DNA of 64,000 nt from Sphingomonas sanguinis (GTDB lineage: Bacteria; Pseudomonadota; Alphaproteobacteria; Sphingomonadales; Sphingomonadaceae): assembly GCF_019297835.1 (NCBI RefSeq), contig NZ_CP079203.1, positions 3,972,001-4,036,000 of the forward strand, written 5' to 3'. Made by a program: the position numbers and the translations under genes. Under the pieces are notes generated by a model. It was not told the origin of the DNA. It worked only from the letters and a program-made list of their open reading frames with translations, and did no database searches. Numbering within the stretch: the stretch's first letter is position 1; each line of letters begins with the position of its first letter. This document shows positions 8,885-17,278 of this stretch, one piece after another.

Positions 8885-10801
8885 TCAGGCCGCGCAGCCG
8901 AAATCGTCGTCTTCGCCGTCCGGGCCGCCGGTCGACATGTCGAGCGCGAAACCACGCAGTCGGGCCTGCTGGCCGGCCACCGTGTTCGACTTTGCGGTCA
9001 CCTTGGCCTTCTTCGTGTCGGCCACGGAAGCGCGCGCCGGGGCGGGCTTGCGGGCATGGCGCGACCGGCTGGCTGCGCTTTCGACGCGGAAGAAGGCGAT
9101 ATTCTCTTGAAGTTCCTCGGCCTGGCTGGCCAGTTCCTCGGAGGTCGAGGAGATTTGCTCGGACGCCGTGGCGTTCTGCTGCGTCACCTGATCGAGCTGC
9201 TGGATCGCGGCGTTGATCTGGCTGGCGCCAATATCCTGTTCGCGGCATGCGGCGCTGATCTCGGCGACCAGCTCGGCGGTGCGGCGGATATCGGGGACCA
9301 GCTTGGAGAGCATTTCGCCCGCCGCCTGCGCCGCCGATACGGTGTCCGACGACATGCCGCTGATCTCGCCCGCCGCCGTCTGGCTGCGTTCGGCCAGTTT
9401 GCGCACCTCGGCCGCGACGACCGCGAAGCCGCGGCCATGTTCGCCCGCGCGCGCCGCCTCGACCGCCGCGTTCAGTGCGAGCAGATCGGTCTGGCGCGCG
9501 ATTTCCTGCACGATGACGATCTTCTCGGCGATGGTGCGCATCGCGACGACGGCCTGCTGGACCGCCTCGCCGCTATGCTCGGCATCCTGCGAGGACTGGC
9601 GGGCGATCTTTTCGGTCTGGCTGGCATTGTCGGCATTTTGTTTGATGTTGGCTGCCATCTCTTCCATCGAGGCTGAGGCTTGCTCAGCCGCCGCCGCCTG
9701 TTCGGTGGCGCCCTGCGACATCTGTTCCGAGGAGGAAGAGAGCTGCTGGCTGCCCGCCGCGACATTCTGCGCGGCCAGCGTGGCATCGCTGACGACCCCG
9801 CGAAGACGCTCGATCATCAGGACCAGCGCGCGACCCAGCACGTCCCGGTCCGACAGCGGTTGATGGTCGACGGTCAGGTCGCCAGCCGCGATCGTATCGG
9901 CCAGCTCCGCCGACTTGCGCAGATTGTTGGTCATGCGGATCAGCGCGTGGCCCAGCATGTCCTTGTCGGACAGTGCCTTGTGATCGATGCTCAGATCACC
10001 CTCGGCGATGGTGTCGGCCAGTTGCGCGCTCTGGCGCAGATTGGCGGTCATGTGGTTCACCGTGTCGACCAGATCCTTGATCTCGTCATTGGTCGTGACG
10101 GCGACCTCCTGCTCGATATCGCCGATCGCCACCGCCTCGATCGCGGACGACACCTTCTTTAGGCCCTGCGAGACGATGCGCGCGATCCACACCGCACCCG
10201 CCAGCGCGATCAGCAGCGCCAGTCCCGAAATGACGATCAGCGTGTTGAGCGAACTTTTGTAGATGGCATCGGCATTCTGCTTGGCCGTTTCCATGTCGGC
10301 CTTGGCGTTCTTGACGAGTTGCAGCGTTCCCTCGCTGATCTTGCCAGCTAGTTCGCGCGACCTCGTCATCGACAGCGCGCCCGCCTCTTCGTTCCGATTG
10401 GCCAGGCCCAGACGGCGGACCGTGTCGTTGACAGGCAGCCACGCCGCGTAGTCATTGTTGATTTCGGCCCAGACCGGTCGGCCCGACGGCGTTGCGGTCG
10501 ACAGTCCGGTTTCGATCAGAGATTTCATGTCCGACCGGGCGCGCATCAGGTCGCCGTCGAAAACATTCATTTGTTGACTGTCGGAAGAAAGCGCCAGGTT
10601 CTTTTCCATGCGGACGGCGTAGCTGATGCGCTCGTTCAGTGTTTCCGCACGATCCAAACGAGCCACGGGGCCATCGACAATCTGCGTCGTAACGCTGTTC
10701 ATCTCGTTCAGCTTCGAGGCGGCAAGGACTGCCATCCCCAGGAGCAATGTGAGCACTATCGCGAACGTCGTGCCCAGCTTGAATTTGATCGTGGCCCGCA
10801 T
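8885..10801 (-). CDS. Methyl-accepting chemotaxis protein with three HAMP-like units
   Basis: Inner-membrane chemoreceptor of 638 residues. Start ATG 10801 follows a GGGA site; the longer frame adds 17 unlikely residues. TM1 about 10-29 ([17 protein letters not shown]), a periplasmic four-helix-bundle sensor about 30-185, TM2 about 190-212, a canonical HAMP about 213-265, then two near-duplicate units ([17 protein letters not shown]... and [17 protein letters not shown]...) before the signalling domain. The hairpin tip [21 protein letters not shown] is intact. The C-terminus (EDDDFGCAA) has no CheR/CheB-binding pentapeptide. No other chemotaxis genes are in the window, so it is an orphan receptor of unknown ligand. 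Confidence 0.92.
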   Translation of the reverse strand: MRATIKFKLGTTFAIVLTLLLGMAVLAASKLNEMNSVTTQIVDGPVARLDRAETLNERISYAVRMEKNLALSSDSQQMNVFDGDLMRARSDMKSLIETGLSTATPSGRPVWAEINNDYAAWLPVNDTVRRLGLANRNEEAGALSMTRSRELAGKISEGTLQLVKNAKADMETAKQNADAIYKSSLNTLIVISGLALLIALAGAVWIARIVSQGLKKVSSAIEAVAIGDIEQEVAVTTNDEIKDLVDTVNHMTANLRQSAQLADTIAEGDLSIDHKALSDKDMLGHALIRMTNNLRKSAELADTIAAGDLTVDHQPLSDRDVLGRALVLMIERLRGVVSDATLAAQNVAAGSQQLSSSSEQMSQGATEQAAAAEQASASMEEMAANIKQNADNASQTEKIARQSSQDAEHSGEAVQQAVVAMRTIAEKIVIVQEIARQTDLLALNAAVEAARAGEHGRGFAVVAAEVRKLAERSQTAAGEISGMSSDTVSAAQAAGEMLSKLVPDIRRTAELVAEISAACREQDIGASQINAAIQQLDQVTQQNATASEQISSTSEELASQAEELQENIAFFRVESAASRSRHARKPAPARASVADTKKAKVTAKSNTVAGQQARLRGFALDMSTGGPDGEDDDFGCAA

Positions 10802-11215
10802 GAGTTTTTCCCGTTTCCGACATTGACCTGTGTCAAGGACGGCATGGGTCACACGAAATTTTCTAATAGTTTATGAAGCCGAACGTCTTGACATGAGATC
10901 GTTTGCAAACCAGTGTGCCACGAACCACGCCCAGCAGCCTAACCCCTTTATGGTCTTATATTGGTCCTTATTTGGTTTAAAGCGTTAAAACAGGTCGAAA
11001 ATTTCACCCTGCTCCATCATGACGAATGATAGCGATATCATTTGTCATGATGGAACGAGCCTCGAAAAACAGCCTTTTTACAGCCTGTAGCGATGTCGGA
11101 AAATTTTTTGCCCGGTTCCGCATCGGCCGGTCGAGCGCTTCGTGACGTCACTCTCAAGCATTGAGGACCTGCCATTCGCTGAGCGAAGCTCTCGATACCG
11201 AGGGATGCCATATTA
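10802..11215. other. 414-base region without a gene
   Basis: Relatively AT-rich stretch between the start of the chemoreceptor gene and the end of the SDR gene. No open frame with coding character is seen. It must hold the chemoreceptor promoter (minus strand). Its notable content is the long palindrome at 11014-11053. Confidence 0.7.
11014..11053. promoter_or_regulatory. 40-base near-perfect palindrome upstream of the chemoreceptor gene
   Basis: Arm CCATCATGACGAATGATA pairs with TATCATTTGTCATGATGG around the centre GCGA; 17 of 18 positions match. It lies about 213 bases upstream of the chemoreceptor ATG. It could be a dimeric or tetrameric repressor operator or a large hairpin; no T-run follows on either strand, which argues against a simple terminator. 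Confidence 0.6.
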
Positions 11216-12277
11216 TTACGGGATCAGGCGATCCGCGCGCAGCCGCTCGAACAGCGTGAAGAACGCGTCGTCGGTCGGTTGATAGCCGGTAAAGCCCAGC
11301 CGCCTGCTCTTGGACATGTCGGTCACGACCTCGATCGGGCGGCCCAGGTCGGCGTCGGTATGCCAGGGCGAGGCAAGGCGGCCGAGATCGGGTTCGGCCA
11401 GCCCCTCACGCGTGGCGATCCGACGCCAAAGCTCGGCATCGTCCGCCATCTGCTGCTCCAGCAGTCGCACCGTGCCGTCGAACGGCACCGCTTCGACGCC
11501 GAACCAGTCGGCGATGCGGCCCCACATCCATTGCCACCGGAAGACGTCGCCATTGACGACGTTGAACGCCTCGTCATGCGCCGCCTCGGTCTCCGCCGCC
11601 CAGAGGAGATGGCGCGCGAGCTGCCGCGCATCGGTCATGTCGGTCAGCCCGGACCATTGCGCGGCCGATCCGGGGAAGGTGAAGGGCCGACCCGTCTCGC
11701 GGCACAAGGTCGCATAGACCGCCAGCGTCGTGCCCATATTCATCGCGTTGCCGACCGCCAGCCCGATCACCGTATGCGGGCGGTGCACGCTCCAGCTGAA
11801 GCCGTCGCGCTGGGCTGCGGCGAACACCTCGTCTTCCTGCGCATAATAGAAATTCTCGACGTCCAGCCGCCCCTGTTCCTCGCGGAACGGCGTCTGCGGC
11901 AGCGTGCCTTTGCCATAGGCCTCGAATGGCCCGAGATAATGTTTGAGGCCGGTGACCAGCGCGACATGACGCGGGGCGGTGGGTCTGGGCAGTCCGTCGA
12001 GCAGGTTGCGGACCATTGCAGCGTTGACGCGGATATTCTCCGCCTCGCTGTCCTGACGCAGCCAGGTGGTGATGAACACCGCATCGGGGTTCACGTCGCG
12101 CAGTGCCGATGCGGTCGCTTTGCGGTCCTGAAGATCGGCGGCGACTGGCTGCACGCCCTCCTGCGGGGTCGGTCGGCGGGCGAGGCCATGGACCGTCCAG
12201 CCCTGCTCCACCAGCAGCGCCGCCGTCGCGCTGCCGACGATCCCGCTCGCGCCCACCACCAATGCCGTCTTCGCCAT
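11216..12277 (-). CDS. SDR-family NAD(P)H enone reductase, PRISE-like
   Basis: Atypical short-chain dehydrogenase of 353 residues, resembling the progesterone 5-beta-reductase/iridoid synthase (PRISE) group that reduces activated C=C bonds with NADPH. The N-terminal nucleotide site reads MAKTALVVGASGIVGSA, and the PRISE-like segments GLKHYLGPFEAYGKG, ENFYYAQEDEVFAA and WSVHRPHTVIG are present. ATG 12277 has an excellent AAAGGAGG site; the longer frame from 12466 would run through the divergent promoter. It is divergent from the HxlR regulator, 82 bases away, so that regulator probably controls it. The natural substrate is unknown. Confidence 0.85.
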   Translation of the reverse strand: MAKTALVVGASGIVGSATAALLVEQGWTVHGLARRPTPQEGVQPVAADLQDRKATASALRDVNPDAVFITTWLRQDSEAENIRVNAAMVRNLLDGLPRPTAPRHVALVTGLKHYLGPFEAYGKGTLPQTPFREEQGRLDVENFYYAQEDEVFAAAQRDGFSWSVHRPHTVIGLAVGNAMNMGTTLAVYATLCRETGRPFTFPGSAAQWSGLTDMTDARQLARHLLWAAETEAAHDEAFNVVNGDVFRWQWMWGRIADWFGVEAVPFDGTVRLLEQQMADDAELWRRIATREGLAEPDLGRLASPWHTDADLGRPIEVVTDMSKSRRLGFTGYQPTDDAFFTLFERLRADRLIP

Positions 12278-12359
12278 AAAGCCTCCTTTATCAGGGACTT
12301 TAGCTAGGGGCGGGTGGACAGCGGTTCCAGACGGCACCATCTGGTGCCCAGGCCGGGAG

Positions 12360-12746
12360 ATGATGATGCAGCCGGGAACGCCGGATGAAGAATGGCGCGA
12401 GGATTGCGCCCCGCGCCGCGTGCTGGAACTGTTCGCGACCAAATGGACCAGCATGGTGCTGCACACGCTGCACGCCCGTCACGGCGGCATCGCGCGAACA
12501 GGCGTGCTCCAGCGCAGCCTGCCGGGCATCTCGCAGAAGATGCTGACCCAGACGCTCCGCGACATGGAGGGCAGCGGGCTGATCACCCGGCATGTCCAGA
12601 GCACCATGCCGCCGATGGTCGAATACCGGCTGAGCGATCTGGGCCGACGCTTTGTCGAGCCGGTCGAGCTGCTTTACGGCTGGGGTCGCGACAATGCCGA
12701 TGCGCTCGACCGTCTGGTGCCACGCCCGCGTTCGCGGCGGGCATAG
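12360..12746 (+). CDS. HxlR-family winged-helix transcriptional regulator
   Basis: Small MarR-like regulator of 128 residues with the single HxlR domain at about 20-110 (RVLELFATKWTSMVLHTL; SQKMLTQTLRDMEGSGLI; VEYRLSDLG). Three adjacent ATGs occur at 12360, 12363 and 12366, after GGGAG. Cys16 lies just before the DNA-binding domain, where thiol-sensing members such as HypR and YodB carry their reactive cysteine. Its divergent neighbour is an SDR reductase, the usual target of such electrophile-responsive regulators. Regulation by reactive carbonyls or quinones is inference. Confidence 0.9.
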   Translation: MMMQPGTPDEEWREDCAPRRVLELFATKWTSMVLHTLHARHGGIARTGVLQRSLPGISQKMLTQTLRDMEGSGLITRHVQSTMPPMVEYRLSDLGRRFVEPVELLYGWGRDNADALDRLVPRPRSRRA

Positions 12747-12788
12747 CGGCCGACTTGCCACGGGTCGGGATCGGGGCCAGTTTGCGGG

Positions 12789-13064
12789 GTGATGGAGAAA
12801 GCAGAGAAATCCGACGACTATGCACGCGGACGGCGCGACGGCCTGAGGCTGGCGCTGTCGATCCTGGAGGCGGAGGAGGCCAAGTGGGAGGCGCTGCTCG
12901 GCGAAAGCCCATCCTGGCGCACCAATGCGACGCGCTCGATCCGGCACAAGGCCTATAAGGTCGCGCGCAAGCGGGTGCAGACCGCGCTCAACCGGTTGCT
13001 TCCCAAGGGCGAAACCGCCCTGCCGGTCGAGATCGCGACGATGATCGAGCGGGTCGGGCTATGA
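12789..13064 (+). CDS. Small protein of unknown function, 91 residues
   Basis: Charged, helix-rich soluble protein (MMEKAEKSDDYARGRRDG at the start; basic stretch IRHKAYKVARKRVQTALNRL at about 57-76). GTG 12789 and ATG 12792 are adjacent; ATG is the more likely start. Codon choice is GC-rich at third positions like that of its neighbours, which supports real coding. It follows the HxlR gene by 42 bases on the same strand. I do not recognise a family. Confidence 0.6.
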   Translation: MMEKAEKSDDYARGRRDGLRLALSILEAEEAKWEALLGESPSWRTNATRSIRHKAYKVARKRVQTALNRLLPKGETALPVEIATMIERVGL

Positions 13065-13109
13065 GGGCGGGAATATAGAGTTTGATCCACCTGACCTGAA
13101 CGAGTGTCC

Positions 13110-13217
13110 TACCACCCCGGCGGAGGTCAGGGGCCAGTTGGGGGTACGGTTGTGACGCTCCAGCGTGCTCCATCAATAAAGCCTTTGCAACTGGACCCCG
13201 GCCTCCGCCGGGGTGGT
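13110..13217. repeat. Inverted repeat pair of the ACCACCCCGG family
   Basis: Left arm 13111-13140 and right arm 13188-13217 are inverted copies with 27 of 30 positions matching (ACCACCCCGGCGGAGG at the left, CCTCCGCCGGGGTGGT at the right), separated by 47 bases. It fills the gap between the 91-residue gene and the convergent kinase gene. The outer motif is shared with 8817-8844. Confidence 0.75.
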
Positions 13218-13241
13218 GCTGCAGATTGGCTGGATCAGATT

Positions 13242-14075
13242 CTAGGCCGACAGCATCTCGCCGACGCGGCGTTCCAGTTCCAGCACGTTGAACGGCTTGG
13301 TCAGCACCTCCATGCCCTCGTCCAGATGGCCCGCGCCGACGGCGGCGTTGGCGGCATAGCCGGTGACGAACAATATCTTGAGGGCAGGGCGGACCGCGCG
13401 GCCCGCATCGGCGACCTGACGGCCGTTCAACCCGCCGGGCAGGCCGACATCGGTGACGAGCAGGTCGATCCGCTCGTCCGATTGCAGCATCTGCACCCCC
13501 ATCGGGCCGTTATTGGCCGTCAGCACATGGTATCCGGCGTCGCGCAGCACTTCCGCGACCAGATCTCGGATGGCGTTTTCGTCCTCGACCAGCAGGACCG
13601 CCTGCCCCTCATGTGCGCGGTGCCGGGCGGCGGAGGCTTCGTTCGGGTCCGCCAGTTCCGGCTCGCCGGGCAGCCGGGGGAGGTAGAGGCGCATCGTGGT
13701 GCCCGCGCCGACCTCCGAATAGATGCGGACCTGCCCGCCCGACTGGCGGACGAAACCATAGATCATCGACAGGCCCAGCCCGGTGCCTTCGCCGATCGGC
13801 TTGGTGGTGAAGAACGGGTCGAAGACGCGCTCCATCACCTCGGGCGTCATGCCGGTGCCGGTGTCGGTGACGCACAGCGAGACATAGTCGCCCGCGGGCA
13901 GATCCTGCGCCGCCGCCGCGCGCGCGTCGAGCGTCTTGTTGGCGGCCTCGATCACCAGCTTGCCGCCCTCCGGCATCGCGTCGCGCGCGTTGATGCACAG
14001 GTTCAGCAGCGCGCTCTCCAGCTGCGGCGCATCGACCAGGATCGGCCACAGACCGGCTGCGGAGGCGAATGTCAC
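13242..14075 (-). CDS. Hybrid histidine kinase, C-terminal part (ATPase plus receiver), split off by a frameshift
   Basis: 277 residues. HATPase_c at about 1-135: N box NLCINARDAMPEGG, G1 DTGTGM, GEGTGLGLSM. A receiver domain follows at about 155-277, with acidic pocket VEDEN, phospho-acceptor Asp209 (LLVTDVGLPGG) and KPFN lysine. No dimerisation/histidine domain is present here; it is on the preceding frame at 14072-16573. The GTG at 14075 overlaps that frame's TGA (GTGA), so reinitiation could still make this part as a separate protein. Changing the C5 tract at 14086-14090 to C6 restores a single continuous kinase reading [11 protein letters not shown]. See the partner entry. Confidence 0.85.
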   Translation of the reverse strand: MTFASAAGLWPILVDAPQLESALLNLCINARDAMPEGGKLVIEAANKTLDARAAAAQDLPAGDYVSLCVTDTGTGMTPEVMERVFDPFFTTKPIGEGTGLGLSMIYGFVRQSGGQVRIYSEVGAGTTMRLYLPRLPGEPELADPNEASAARHRAHEGQAVLLVEDENAIRDLVAEVLRDAGYHVLTANNGPMGVQMLQSDERIDLLVTDVGLPGGLNGRQVADAGRAVRPALKILFVTGYAANAAVGAGHLDEGMEVLTKPFNVLELERRVGEMLSA

Positions 14076-16573
14076 ATCGATGGCCGGGGGCCGATGGTGC
14101 GGACGATGATGTCCTCCATGCCCGCGATCAGGCGATCGACATCGGTGGGCTTGGGTGCCAGCGTCTGCCGCCGCGAGAAGGCGAGCAGGCGCTGGGTCAG
14201 CGCGGCGGCCCGATGCGCGCCGTTCTGCGCCATGGTGATATAGCGGTCGAGCTGGTCATACTGACCCTTGGCGATCCGCATGGCGAGCAGTTCGAGGCCG
14301 CCCGTCACCGCCGTCAGCAGGTTGTTGAAGTCATGCGCCAGCCCGCCGGTCAGCTGGCCGACCGCCTCCATCTTCTGGGCCTGGCGAAGCTGTTCCTCGG
14401 CCTGCGCCAGCGCCAGCGCCTGTTCCTTCTGCGCCGTCACGTCGCGGCCGGTCGCATAGGTCATGTCGCCCGCCGGTGCGGCATTCCAGGAAATCCAGCG
14501 GATCGAGCCGTCCTTGTGGCGATAGCGGTTCTGTACCTTCGGCCTGCCGCCGTTCGCGGCCAGTTCATAGGCGTGGATCGTATCGTCGTGATCCTCGGTC
14601 ACGATAAAGTCGTTGACGTGACGGCCGACCAATTCCGCCTGGTCATAGCCGAGCAGCGTCGTCCAGGCCGGATTGACCCGCCGGATGACGCCGTGGAAAT
14701 CGATCACCAGCATCAGGTCGGGCGAGGTATCCCACATCCGGTCGCGCTCGGCGGTGCGTTCGGCGACCTCGTCTTCCAGGGTCTCGTTCATCCGCTGAAG
14801 CGCTACCTCCGCGCGCTTGCGCTCGGTGATGTCGATCGACGAGCCGACCAGCCCGACGACATGGCCCGCCGCATCGCGGAACGGCGCCTTGGTCGACAGC
14901 CATGTCGCATGGGTGCCGTCGGAGAAGCTGACCTGTTCCTCCAGCGCCTCGGTCCGGCCCTCGGTCATCACGCGCCGGTCATTGGCCATGACGATTTCCG
15001 CCTGGCCCCTGTCGTCCAGGAACTCCAGATCGGTGCGCCCGATGATCGCCTCGATCGGCTTGCCGACCAGATCCACCGTGCCGCGATTGGCGGCGAGCAT
15101 CCGGCCGGTGCTGTCCTTGGCATAGACGACGCCCGGCACCGCCTCCATCACGGCGGCGAGCAACGCATTGGCGTGGCGCAGCGCATCCTCGGCCGCGCGC
15201 CGATCGGCGATGTCGATGACCGAGCCGATATAGCCTAGAAACTCGCCGTCCGGCCCGAAACGGGGGGAGGCGGCATCGATCGCCCAGCCATAGGACCCGT
15301 CCGCGCGGCGCAGGCGATAGTCGATGCGGAAGGAGGTATGCGTCGTATTGGCCTGGGCGAAGATGTGCTCCGCCTCCGCCCGGTCGTCGGGATGGGTGGC
15401 GTCCAGCCAGCCATGGCCCAGCGCCTCTTCGCGCGTCTGTCCGGTATATTCGTACCAGCGCCGGTTGAGATAGGTGCAGACGCCGTCCGCATCGGTAACC
15501 CACATCATGACCGGCGCATGATCCGCCATGTTGCGGAACCGGTCCTCGCTGTCGACCAGCTCGACGCGGGCGCGGGCGAGTTCGGCGGCGCGGGCGCGGT
15601 CCTCCGTCTCGTTGTGGCCGATCTTCAGATAGCCGATGATCCGGTCGTCGCCGTCCCGGATGGGATGGGTCGTGCCGTTGAGCAGCACCAGCCCGCCGTC
15701 GGGCTTGCGATGCCAGCGAACATCCGGGGCACAGCCTTCCCAGCCGGCCCGTTCCACCTCCCGTGCTGGCACGCCGTCGAGGCGGTCCTGCTCCACGAAA
15801 ATCTCGTCGATCGGACGGCCGATTGCTTCCGCGACGGTCCAGTCGAAGATCGCCTGGGCACCGGCCGACCAGCTGGTGATGCGCCGATTGGTGTCGGTGG
15901 CGATGATCGCATAGTCGCGCGCGCTGTCGAGGATCAGGCGCATCCGCTCCTCACCGACGCGCAGTGCCTCGTTCTGCCGGTCGAGCTCCTGCACGGTGCG
16001 GCGCAGGTCGAGCTGCGCCATCACCTGCCGTGCGAGCACCCGAAGCGTTTCCTGCTGGACTTCGGTGAACGCACGCGGGCGATAGTCGAGGACGCACAGC
16101 GTGCCAATCGCCAGCCCGTTCCCGGTCTTCAGCAAGGCACCCGCATAGGCACGGATATGCGGCGTGCCCGTAACCAGCGGATTGCAGGCGAACCGCGCAT
16201 CCTCGCGCAGGTCCGGGACGATCAGGAAATCCTCCTCCAGTAGCGCATGGGCGCAGAAGGAGCTATGCAGTGGCGTCTCGCGCACGCCCAGGCCGACTTC
16301 AGCCTTGAAGAACTGGCGTCCCTGACCGACCAGGTTCACCACAGCGATCGGCGTGTCGCACAGCTTGGCGGTCAGCGCAGCCAGCTCGTCGAAACTCGGC
16401 TCGCGCGGCGTGTCCATCACGTCGTAGCGATCCAGGGCCGCCAGCCGAAGACCCTCGCACGTGTCGCTGTCGTTACGGTTCGTCAATGATCCGGCCCTGG
16501 CGTCGAGGTGATGAGGGAATAACGGATGACCGACTTGTGACGCCTGCGCAACTGTAAGGGAGAAGGAAGCCAT
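14072..16573 (-). CDS. Hybrid histidine kinase, N-terminal part (GAF, PAS repeats, histidine domain), frameshifted before the ATPase domain
   Basis: 833 residues in this frame. A GAF domain at about 45-190 ([39 protein letters not shown]) precedes four PAS units (about 205-330, 335-460, 465-590 and 600-720; each ends with [11 protein letters not shown] or [14 protein letters not shown] PAC sequence). The HisKA-type domain has the phosphorylatable His747 in [11 protein letters not shown]. The frame ends TIGPRPSM, exactly where the ATPase domain should begin. The start is uncertain: ATG 16573 is the longest; TTG 16486 (LTNRNDSD) is closer to where GAF-kinases usually begin. No transmembrane segment, so a soluble sensor of unknown input. 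Confidence 0.87.
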   Translation of the reverse strand: MASFSLTVAQASQVGHPLFPHHLDARAGSLTNRNDSDTCEGLRLAALDRYDVMDTPREPSFDELAALTAKLCDTPIAVVNLVGQGRQFFKAEVGLGVRETPLHSSFCAHALLEEDFLIVPDLREDARFACNPLVTGTPHIRAYAGALLKTGNGLAIGTLCVLDYRPRAFTEVQQETLRVLARQVMAQLDLRRTVQELDRQNEALRVGEERMRLILDSARDYAIIATDTNRRITSWSAGAQAIFDWTVAEAIGRPIDEIFVEQDRLDGVPAREVERAGWEGCAPDVRWHRKPDGGLVLLNGTTHPIRDGDDRIIGYLKIGHNETEDRARAAELARARVELVDSEDRFRNMADHAPVMMWVTDADGVCTYLNRRWYEYTGQTREEALGHGWLDATHPDDRAEAEHIFAQANTTHTSFRIDYRLRRADGSYGWAIDAASPRFGPDGEFLGYIGSVIDIADRRAAEDALRHANALLAAVMEAVPGVVYAKDSTGRMLAANRGTVDLVGKPIEAIIGRTDLEFLDDRGQAEIVMANDRRVMTEGRTEALEEQVSFSDGTHATWLSTKAPFRDAAGHVVGLVGSSIDITERKRAEVALQRMNETLEDEVAERTAERDRMWDTSPDLMLVIDFHGVIRRVNPAWTTLLGYDQAELVGRHVNDFIVTEDHDDTIHAYELAANGGRPKVQNRYRHKDGSIRWISWNAAPAGDMTYATGRDVTAQKEQALALAQAEEQLRQAQKMEAVGQLTGGLAHDFNNLLTAVTGGLELLAMRIAKGQYDQLDRYITMAQNGAHRAAALTQRLLAFSRRQTLAPKPTDVDRLIAGMEDIIVRTIGPRPSM

Positions 16574-16590
16574 TGGCGCCGTCTCCCCCT

Positions 16591-16612
16591 GTCCTCCCCT
16601 TGCCGGGGAGGA
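16591..16612. repeat. GGGGAGGA hairpin, solitary terminus of the dispersed repeat
   Basis: TCCTCCCC and GGGGAGGA pair across five bases. It lies just downstream of the OmpA stop on the minus strand and may terminate that operon; it matches the ends of copies A and B. Confidence 0.5.
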
Positions 16613-16621
16613 ATAACGGCG

Positions 16622-17278
16622 TCAGCGTGGCGTCGGCGAGGGGGCGGGGGTTTCGACTGTGGCATCCGCTGCTTCGGCCGGACGCGACGCGGGCAGGTCC
16701 ACCTTGATCTCCACCCGCCGATTCCTGTCGCGGCCTGCGGGATCGTCCGTCCCGTCGAGTTTCCGGTTCGGCACGACGGGGCTGGCCTCGCCCATGGCGA
16801 TGACGGTGATGCGATCCGGCGCGGTGCCGTTCTTGACCAGATAGTCGCGGACCGCCTCTGCGCGGTGGCGGGAGGCGAGCAGGTTGGCGGCGTCGGACCC
16901 GCTGGAGTCGCTATGGCCCCAGAGCGTGATGGGCCCGCCCAGCTTGTAGGTCGGGTCGGTCAGAAGCGCATCGAGCGACGCCAGGCCCGCCTGATCCGGC
17001 TGCGTCCCCTTGGCCGGGAAGGGGATGGTGCGCTCGACCGGTTCCGGCGTCGGGGTAGGGGTAGGCGCGGGTTCGATGTCCGGGCGGATGATCGACTTGG
17101 TTTCCGCCGGAGCCTCGGACACGGCATTGTTCCCGATCGCGGTCGCATTGGCGTCGGCGGGGACTTCCGCCGCCTCGTTCGCCGCGTTTCGGCCGCCGGG
17201 CTGGCACGCCACCAGACCCACGCCGATCGTCGCCACCACGATGACGCGTGCCGCCCGATATGTCCGCTTCGATGTCAT
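16622..17278 (-). CDS. OmpA-family lipoprotein
   Basis: 218 residues. A signal peptide with lipobox LVAC (Cys25, IGVGLVACQPGG) anchors it to a membrane. A Pro/Thr linker (PAPTPTPTPEPVE, about 70-82) leads to an OmpA/MotB peptidoglycan-binding domain at about 85-195 (GPITLWGHSDSSGSDAANLL, SRHRAEAVRDYL, NRRVEIKV). Its ATG overlaps the antiporter stop by four bases (ATGA), an arrangement suggesting coupled translation, though a functional link is not obvious. Likely tethers the outer membrane to the cell wall. Confidence 0.88.
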   Translation of the reverse strand: MTSKRTYRAARVIVVATIGVGLVACQPGGRNAANEAAEVPADANATAIGNNAVSEAPAETKSIIRPDIEPAPTPTPTPEPVERTIPFPAKGTQPDQAGLASLDALLTDPTYKLGGPITLWGHSDSSGSDAANLLASRHRAEAVRDYLVKNGTAPDRITVIAMGEASPVVPNRKLDGTDDPAGRDRNRRVEIKVDLPASRPAEAADATVETPAPSPTPR

